The position numbers and the translations under genes were made by a program. The notes under the pieces are model-generated. The model saw only the letters and a program-made list of their open reading frames with translations. It was not told where the DNA came from and searched no databases. Below, piece after piece: positions 1-4,898 of a stretch of 6,942 nt of DNA. How positions within the stretch are numbered: the stretch's first letter is position 1; the number at the start of each line of letters is the position of its first letter. Source of the stretch: an uncultured Chitinophaga sp. (lineage in GTDB: Bacteria > Bacteroidota > Bacteroidia > Chitinophagales > Chitinophagaceae); the NCBI RefSeq assembly GCF_946479755.1, contig NZ_CAMLHC010000064.1:1-6942 (forward strand), in the 5' to 3' direction.

Positions 1-383
1 ATACCTATCCCAAACCGGAGAACACCGAAAAAAAGATAGAATCCATCCTGCTGAGCTTCCCCCTGCAGCTGAAGTTCAAATCAGACCGTATCGGCAATAT
101 GCGGGTATATGTGATCGGCGGCCTGAAGTACGACTACGACCTGGCTTCCAACGCACGAGCCCGCCGCGCGGAGAACCTCATCAAAATACAGAAAAGCGAC
201 TATGGCTATGAAGCTGGCGCCGGGTTTGAATTTTACTTCGAAAGCTTCATTTTCTCCCCCGAGTTCAAGATCAGCAACGGTTTTGGCAACGTGCTGGTAA
301 AAGACCCGAACCTCCGTTACGCCAATGTGATTGAAAAACTGCAATCGCGGATGATCGTATTTTCCATTCACCTCGAAGGATAA
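1..383 (+). CDS. porT: PorT/SprT-like outer-membrane protein of type IX secretion, C-terminal part (5' end outside window)
   Basis: This is the last 126 codons of a gene entering from the left edge; the first full codon is at 3 and TAA is at 381-383. The family (PorT in Porphyromonas, SprT in Flavobacterium) is an integral outer-membrane beta-barrel needed for type IX protein secretion and, in gliders, for motility. The visible part alternates polar and hydrophobic residues as beta-strands do. It carries segments I associate with PorT: a GGLKYDYDLASNARARR stretch, then GAGFEFYFESFIFSPEFKIS, and the ending SRMIVFSIHLEG. The DLASN and FESFIFSPE blocks are the most characteristic. The signal peptide and N-terminal strands are not in the window, so total length and start cannot be judged. 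A generic outer-membrane beta-barrel protein of the PorT superfamily is the alternative. The family call comes from remembered motifs, not an alignment. Confidence 0.82.
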   Translation, partial: TYPKPENTEKKIESILLSFPLQLKFKSDRIGNMRVYVIGGLKYDYDLASNARARRAENLIKIQKSDYGYEAGAGFEFYFESFIFSPEFKISNGFGNVLVKDPNLRYANVIEKLQSRMIVFSIHLEG

Positions 384-417
384 GCATTTTACTTCTTTTC
401 ATAAGCACGGTGTGAAT

Positions 418-425
418 TATCTTTG
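418..425 (+). promoter_or_regulatory. Bacteroidota -7 promoter element (TATCTTTG) for pyrC
   Basis: TATCTTTG matches the Bacteroidota sigma-A consensus TAnnTTTG at every fixed base. The usual upstream partner (TTTG or TTG near -33) is not clear; the best-placed run is TTTT at 396-399, about 18 bases upstream. The box ends five bases before the pyrC ATG at 431. With TAnnTTTG normally ending about four bases before the start of transcription, the mRNA would begin around 428-432, leaving almost no 5' leader. The position in a 47-bp gap directly before a gene supports function; the weak -33 lowers certainty. Confidence 0.65.
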
Positions 426-430
426 TAACC

Positions 431-1774
431 ATGCAACAATATCTCATCAGGAATATCGCTGTGGTCAACGAAGGGAAGACCACCGTACAGGACGTATGGA
501 TTAAAGACAGCCGCATCGCCAAAATGGGCCCCAACCTCACTGTGAGCGGCAACTACGAAGAAATCAACGGTGAAGGCAAATACCTCCTGCCCGGTGTGAT
601 CGATGACCAGGTACACTTCCGGGAGCCAGGGCTCACCGAAAAAGCGACCATTTACACCGAAGCCCGCGCTGCCGTAGCCGGCGGCACTACCAGCTTCATG
701 GAAATGCCCAATACCAAACCCGCCGCCCTTACCCAGGAGCTGCTGGAAGACAAATACGATATTGCCCGGCAACATTCCCTGGCCAACTACTCCTTCTTCA
801 TGGGCGTATCTAACGACAACGCGGAAGAAGTACTGAAAACCAACGCCAAAAAAGACCGCGTATGCGGTATCAAAATATTTATGGGCTCTTCTACCGGTAA
901 TATGCTGGTAGATAACTTCCTGACGCTGGAAAAAATATTTTCCGAAACGGAAATGCTCATCGCTACCCACTGTGAAGATGAAAAAATCATCCGCGCTAAT
1001 ATGGAGGCTTTCAAACAGGAAAAAGGCGATCATCTCACGGCCGCCGACCATCCGCTGATCCGCAGCGTGGAAGCCTGCTTTGAGTCATCCTGGACAGCTG
1101 TGCAGTTTGCCAAAAAGCACGACGCCCGCCTGCACATCCTCCATATCTCCACCGCCAAGGAACTGCAACTGTTCACCAACATGATGCCGCTGGCACAGAA
1201 GCGCATCACGGCAGAGGTATGTGTGCACCATCTGCACTTCACTTCAGACGATTATAAGCTGTACAGCAACCTGATAAAATGCAATCCCGCCATTAAAGCG
1301 CCGGAAAACAAAACCGCGCTGTGGCAGGGCCTACTGGACGACCGGCTGGACATCATCGCTACCGACCACGCGCCGCATACCTGGACCGAGAAACAACAGC
1401 CCTATCAGCAGGCGCCGTCAGGCGTACCCCTGGTACAACACAGCCTGCTGCTGATGCTGGAATACGTAAAAAAAGGCGCACTCAGCATAGAGAAAGTCGC
1501 AGAAAAAATGAGCCATGCACCGGCTATCTGCTTCCGCATCAAAGAAAGAGGGTTCCTCCGGGAAGGATACTTTGCCGACTGTGTCATCGTGGACATGCAG
1601 GACAAGACACCGGTAGCGAAAGAAAACATCTATTACAAGTGCGGCTGGAGCCCGTTTGAAGGCCATACCTTCCCGGCTGCCATCACGCATACCTTCGTCA
1701 GCGGTCACCTCGCTTATGCCAACGGTCAGTTTAATGAGACCACCAAAGGCCAGCGCCTTCTTTTCGAGATTTAG
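431..1774 (+). CDS. pyrC: Dihydroorotase (amidohydrolase superfamily)
   Basis: Cytoplasmic enzyme of de novo pyrimidine synthesis that interconverts N-carbamoyl-L-aspartate and L-dihydroorotate. The 447-residue length fits the longer class I-type dihydroorotases. A small beta domain (about 1-55) precedes the TIM barrel. Visible active-site elements are: DDQVHFREPG at 58-67, with H62 as metal ligand and R64 as substrate arginine; MPNT at 92-95 with N94; GIKIFMGSS at 146-154, where K148 is the candidate carboxylated lysine; H180 in ATHCED; H238 in HILHIS; and D312 and H316 in ATDHAPH. A C-terminal metal-independent segment ends in typical GxxFADCVIVD and GHxFPAAITHTFVSG blocks. The first His of the usual HxH metal motif is Gln here (Q60). 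Allantoinase or dihydropyrimidinase are alternatives, but FREPG, EMPNT and the tail favour dihydroorotase. ATG at 431 is chosen because it follows the promoter directly and the first residues (YLIRNIAVVNEG) match the usual N-terminus. Confidence 0.93.
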   Translation: MQQYLIRNIAVVNEGKTTVQDVWIKDSRIAKMGPNLTVSGNYEEINGEGKYLLPGVIDDQVHFREPGLTEKATIYTEARAAVAGGTTSFMEMPNTKPAALTQELLEDKYDIARQHSLANYSFFMGVSNDNAEEVLKTNAKKDRVCGIKIFMGSSTGNMLVDNFLTLEKIFSETEMLIATHCEDEKIIRANMEAFKQEKGDHLTAADHPLIRSVEACFESSWTAVQFAKKHDARLHILHISTAKELQLFTNMMPLAQKRITAEVCVHHLHFTSDDYKLYSNLIKCNPAIKAPENKTALWQGLLDDRLDIIATDHAPHTWTEKQQPYQQAPSGVPLVQHSLLLMLEYVKKGALSIEKVAEKMSHAPAICFRIKERGFLREGYFADCVIVDMQDKTPVAKENIYYKCGWSPFEGHTFPAAITHTFVSGHLAYANGQFNETTKGQRLLFEI

Positions 1775-1776
1775 TT

Positions 1777-1872
1777 ATTTTGATATTCAGATATTTATTC
1801 CAAGGTTGCCTGGCTTACATTTTGAGGCCTGGCTTCCTTGGAATAAATTTTTAAATGGCTGAATATCAAAAT
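1777..1872. repeat. 96-bp imperfect inverted repeat between pyrC and the MutS-like gene
   Basis: The outer arms are a perfect 14-bp match: ATTTTGATATTCAG at 1777-1790 and its complement at 1859-1872. Inside them, 1793-1805 pairs perfectly with 1836-1848 (13 bp, core TTATTCCAAGG/CCTTGGAATAA). A 2x2 T/T mismatch follows, then GCC (1808-1810) with GGC (1831-1833), one T/T mismatch, and 1812-1816 with 1825-1829 (one G-U pair), closing on the 8-base loop 1817-1824. About 35 base pairs form in total. The internal loop between outer and inner arms is uneven (2 bases left, 10 right). The 9-mer GCCTGGCTT occurs twice in direct orientation, at 1808-1816 and 1827-1835. It could be an elaborate terminator, a structured 3' UTR, or a small non-coding palindromic mobile element. 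No clear target-site duplication flanks it and there is no ORF inside. Confidence 0.85.
1793..1852 (+). terminator. Probable intrinsic terminator of pyrC (inner hairpin of the inverted repeat)
   Basis: The inner hairpin (stem 1793-1805/1836-1848 plus shorter inner helices) is followed directly by a T run at 1848-1852. It starts 18 bases after the pyrC stop codon, a normal distance for a terminator. On the opposite strand no T run follows the hairpin, so any terminator activity should be for rightward transcription. The lower part of the stem is A/T rich, which is less typical than a GC-rich base next to the T tract. Confidence 0.5.
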
Positions 1873-1939
1873 TTATAAATTGGTGTGGAAAATTCTGATG
1901 ATTGCATCTTCCCCTATATATTAACCAAAATAATATTGC

Positions 1940-3268
1940 ATGCAGCTGGACAAAACATCCTATTATGACCTTTCCATCTTCAACCGCGATGAAGAGTTTT
2001 CTTTGTTTCACCGGTTGGACTTCACCACCACTGCAGGCGGAAGAGACTATCTGCGCCAGCTTTTCAGTTCACCGTTACAGGACATTGCCGCTATCGAACA
2101 ACGACAGAAAGCGCTCCGGTACATCCTCGAACTGGAAGGCAGCTGGCCCTCCATTATCTCCAACGGGACCATCGTAGTAGTGGAAAACTATATGGAGGCC
2201 CAGATAGAACCCATCTCCAATACAGAGGGATTGGCATTGCGGCTGCAGGCTATCATCAACAAAACACTGTATGCACCGGACTTTGGCTACATCAAATTTT
2301 CATTTACCCAGCTCGTTAACCTGCTTCGCGGCTTCCGCACCTTTGTGGACGTTTTCAATTCCGACCATGCACCCAAAACCCTGAAAATACTGCTGGACAG
2401 GGCGCAACAGCTATTACACAAAAAAGATTTCAGCGATATACTTGAAGTGGACGCTGCAGGTAAAATGAATTATGTGGAGATTCTCCGGTATGATAACTAT
2501 ATCCGGAAAAAACACAGAAAAGTAGTGGAAGAGCTGGTGACCCTCTATCATCAGCTGGACGCCTATTATGCCATGGCCAAGGCCATGAAACACTACCAGC
2601 TGCAATTCCCTGTTTTTACCAACGGTACACGGCCTGTGATCAAAGCCCGGCAACTGTATCATATCATTTTACAGGACCCGGTAGCCTATGACGTGACACT
2701 GGATGAAAACAATCACTTCATGTTCCTCACCGGCGCCAACATGGCGGGTAAAACGACCTTTATCAGAGCCGTAGGCATTGCCGTTTTTATGGCACATATC
2801 GGCATGGGCGTGCCTGCACAGCAAATGGAACTCAATTTCTTTCACGGCATCGTCAGCAATATCCAGGTACAGGACAACATCTTCAAAGGAGAGAGTTATT
2901 TCTACAGCGAAGTGCAACGCATCAAAAACACCATCCTCCAAATCAACAATGGTAAAAACTGGCTGGTGCTGATCGATGAAATGTTTAAAGGCACCAACGT
3001 AGAAGACGCCAAAAACTGTTCCCTGGCGGTTATCCGGGGATTGTTGCGCAGTTCTAACTGTCTTTTTATCCTCTCTACCCACCTCTATGAAGTGGTAGAA
3101 GAGCTACGGGACGAATCCAAAATATTATTTAAATACTTCGAATCCGAAGTGATCGACGACGATCTCCACTTTACATATTTACTGAAAGATGGTATTGCCA
3201 AAGAGAAGATCGGCTACCTGATCCTCCGGCGGGAAAAAGTGCTGGACCTGCTGAACCAGATCCATTGA
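1940..3268 (+). CDS. Short MutS-family ATPase (core domain plus MutS ATPase domain only)
   Basis: A 442-residue protein containing only the MutS lever/core region (about 1-240, mostly helical) and the C-terminal ABC-type ATPase (about 241-442). ATPase motifs visible: Walker A GANMAGKTT at 265-273 (MutS has GPNMGGKST), a signature-like segment KGESYFYSE at 316-324, Walker B WLVLIDEMFKGTN at 341-353 with D346 and E347, and the H-loop STH at 379-381. The N-terminal mismatch-binding domain with its Phe-x-Glu motif is missing, so canonical mismatch recognition is not expected. There is no C-terminal Smr nuclease or KOW region as in MutS2. Bacteroidota commonly carry such short MutS-like proteins of unknown role. 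ATG at 1940 is used because an in-frame TAA lies at 1931-1933 and the next Met is residue 85. No Shine-Dalgarno or strong promoter is visible. The gene could equally be named 'DNA mismatch repair protein MutS-like'; its real substrate is unknown. Confidence 0.88.
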   Translation: MQLDKTSYYDLSIFNRDEEFSLFHRLDFTTTAGGRDYLRQLFSSPLQDIAAIEQRQKALRYILELEGSWPSIISNGTIVVVENYMEAQIEPISNTEGLALRLQAIINKTLYAPDFGYIKFSFTQLVNLLRGFRTFVDVFNSDHAPKTLKILLDRAQQLLHKKDFSDILEVDAAGKMNYVEILRYDNYIRKKHRKVVEELVTLYHQLDAYYAMAKAMKHYQLQFPVFTNGTRPVIKARQLYHIILQDPVAYDVTLDENNHFMFLTGANMAGKTTFIRAVGIAVFMAHIGMGVPAQQMELNFFHGIVSNIQVQDNIFKGESYFYSEVQRIKNTILQINNGKNWLVLIDEMFKGTNVEDAKNCSLAVIRGLLRSSNCLFILSTHLYEVVEELRDESKILFKYFESEVIDDDLHFTYLLKDGIAKEKIGYLILRREKVLDLLNQIH

Positions 3269-3293
3269 TCATACGGTAAAGCCGGAGGATGGC

Positions 3294-3356
3294 GGTTAAC
3301 GGGCAGCTAAACCGGCCGGGAAAGCCGGTAATTTATTATATTAGCAGCTGTTAACC
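3294..3356. repeat. Nested inverted repeats in the gap upstream of comM
   Basis: An outer pair GGTTAAC (3294-3300) and GTTAACC (3350-3356) encloses a second complementary pair, CAGCT (3304-3308) with AGCTG (3346-3350), which shares one base with the outer arm. Inside is a compact GC-rich hairpin: ACCGGC (3311-3316), loop CGGGAAA, GCCGGT (3324-3329). The inner hairpin is followed by an A/T-rich stretch, not a pure T run, so it is at best a weak terminator for the MutS-like gene. TATATTAG at 3337-3344 differs from TAnnTTTG by one base and could be the comM -7 box, lying inside the outer repeat; no matching -33 is visible. The rest of the 97-bp gap shows nothing else. Confidence 0.5.
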
Positions 3357-3365
3357 CACAGCCAT

Positions 3366-4895
3366 ATGATTGTTAAAACCTTCGGCAGCGCCATTCACGG
3401 CGTAGATGCCATCACCATCACTATAGAAGTGAATGTATCACAGCAGGGCAACCGTTTTTACATGGTTGGGCTGCCGGACAGCGCTGTCAAAGAGAGTGAG
3501 CGCCGGATTGAGTCGGCCATCAGTCACCTTGGTTTCCGGATGCCGCGTACCAGGACGGTCGTCAATATGGCGCCTGCCGCTATCCGTAAGGCCGGTGCGG
3601 CTTACGACCTGCCTATTGCCATCGGCATACTGGGCGCATCAGGGAAGATACCCGCCGGTGCTTTTGAGCGTTACCTGCTGATGGGAGAGTTATCGCTGGA
3701 CGGCAGCGTGCTGCCTGTGCGCGGCGCCTTGTCCATGGCCATCCAGGCGCAGCAGGAAGGCTTCAGGGGCCTTGTGCTGCCGGCCGTTAATGCGCGGGAG
3801 GCGGCCATGGTGAGGCAACTGGAAGTGTATGGCGTATCTCACCTGTCAGAAGTAATGCAGTTTTTCAGTCACCCTGAGAGCCTGAAGCCGGTGCCGTCAG
3901 CGCCGCCGGAGCGGGCGCACGCAGCTTTTGACGTTGACTTCAGCGATGTAAAAGGGCAACATAACATCAAGCGGGCGCTGGAGATAGCCGCTGCCGGCGG
4001 GCACAATGCCATTCTGATCGGGCCTCCCGGGGCGGGTAAAACGATGCTGGCCCAGCGCCTGCCTACCATTTTGCCGCCACTTACCTTGCAGGAAGCACTG
4101 GAGACCACCAAGATCCATTCCGTGGCGGGCAAACTGCCGCAGCATGCGTCGCTGGTGGTGAAGCGGCCTTTCCGTTCTCCCCATCATACCATTAGCGACA
4201 CCGCGCTGGTGGGCGGTGGCAGCCAGCCACAACCGGGTGAAATTTCGCTGGCACATCATGGTGTTTTATTTCTCGATGAGCTGCCGGAATTCAAGCGGCA
4301 GGTGCTGGAGGTGATGCGGCAACCGCTGGAAGAGCGGCGGGTAACGATTTCGCGGGCCCGCTCCGCCGTTGATTTTCCGGCTGGCTTTATGTTGCTGGCT
4401 TCTATGAATCCCTGTCCCTGTGGTTATTTCAATCATCCTGAGAAAGCCTGCACCTGTTCACCGGGGATGGTGCAAAAATACCTCAACAGGGTATCCGGGC
4501 CTTTGCTGGACCGTATCGACCTGCATGTGGAAGTAACACCGGTATCTTTCAGTGATCTGACCGGCCATAGGGAGGAGGAGAAAAGCGCGTTTATACGTGA
4601 CCGTGTGATCGCCGCGAGAGAAGTACAGGCGGCGCGGTATGCAGGAATAGCGGGTATTTATTGCAATGCGCAGGTGAACAGCCAGCAGCTGAGGGAATAT
4701 TGCACCCTTCCGGATAATTGTCACCAGTTGCTGAAGAATGCTATTCAGCAACTGAAGCTGTCAGCCCGGGCGTATGACCGGATACTGAAGGTAAGCCGCA
4801 CCATTGCCGATCTGGCGGGAAGTGACAGTATAGGGACCGCACACATGGCGGAGGCCATACAATACAGAAGCCTTGACCGGGAAGGCTGGAGGTGA
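3366..4895 (+). CDS. comM: ComM/YifB family Mg-chelatase-like AAA+ ATPase
   Basis: Full-length at 509 residues, the usual family size. ComM is a hexameric cytoplasmic AAA+ helicase shown in Vibrio cholerae to promote branch migration during natural transformation; the family is also present in bacteria not known to be competent. Domains in order: an N-terminal S5/Lon-protease-like fold (about 1-170; GLPDSAVKESERR at 35-47, AYDLPIAIGIL at 79-89, GELSLDGSVLPVRG at 107-120), the AAA+ core (about 190-395), and the Mg-chelatase C-terminal helical domain (about 405-505). In the core are Walker A GPPGAGKT (219-226), RPFRSPHHT (267-275), Walker B LFLDELPEF (301-309), sensor-1 SMNPCPCG (346-353), a four-Cys cluster C350/C352/C362/C364 and LLDRIDLHVEV (380-390). 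R468 in LSARAYDR is the likely sensor 2. The start at 3366 gives the typical MIVKTFGSAIHG beginning. The family call is secure; a role in transformation here is inferred. Confidence 0.95.
   Translation: MIVKTFGSAIHGVDAITITIEVNVSQQGNRFYMVGLPDSAVKESERRIESAISHLGFRMPRTRTVVNMAPAAIRKAGAAYDLPIAIGILGASGKIPAGAFERYLLMGELSLDGSVLPVRGALSMAIQAQQEGFRGLVLPAVNAREAAMVRQLEVYGVSHLSEVMQFFSHPESLKPVPSAPPERAHAAFDVDFSDVKGQHNIKRALEIAAAGGHNAILIGPPGAGKTMLAQRLPTILPPLTLQEALETTKIHSVAGKLPQHASLVVKRPFRSPHHTISDTALVGGGSQPQPGEISLAHHGVLFLDELPEFKRQVLEVMRQPLEERRVTISRARSAVDFPAGFMLLASMNPCPCGYFNHPEKACTCSPGMVQKYLNRVSGPLLDRIDLHVEVTPVSFSDLTGHREEEKSAFIRDRVIAAREVQAARYAGIAGIYCNAQVNSQQLREYCTLPDNCHQLLKNAIQQLKLSARAYDRILKVSRTIADLAGSDSIGTAHMAEAIQYRSLDREGWR
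4869..4887 (-). terminator. Weak hairpin at the 3' end of comM, possible end of leftward transcription
   Basis: AGCCTT (4869-4874) and AAGGCT (4882-4887) form a 6-bp stem with a 7-base loop inside the last comM codons. Read leftward, from the EF-G gene, it lies just past that gene's stop codon and is followed by a loosely T-rich TCTGTATTGT. Read rightward it is followed by GGAGG and would not terminate. The stem is short and the T tract broken, so this is only a candidate. Confidence 0.2.
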
Positions 4896-4898
4896 AGG

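Noticed and set aside
389..1051. 220-codon open frame on the - strand opposite pyrC
   Set aside because: It lies almost wholly inside pyrC, overlaps the pyrC promoter, and its protein is rich in Phe/Val/Gly/His with no recognisable motif, as expected for the antisense of a strongly biased coding frame.
1777..1872. Insertion sequence or complete transposon in the pyrC/MutS-like gap
   Set aside because: There is no room for a transposase and no clear target-site duplication; only a non-coding palindromic element remains possible.
1931..1938. TAATATTG as -7 promoter box for the MutS-like gene
   Set aside because: It differs from TAnnTTTG by one base, but it ends one base before the ATG, which would put the start of transcription inside the start codon; no well-spaced -33 accompanies it.
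2669..3082. 137-codon - strand frame opposite the MutS ATPase domain
   Set aside because: It is antisense to the Walker A/B region, whose conservation explains the open frame; there is no start context and no motif.
4413..4457. CPC...CTC cysteine cluster in ComM as a novel zinc site
   Set aside because: NPCPCG followed by a second Cys pair is, as I recall, standard in the ComM/YifB family, so it is not a special feature of this protein.
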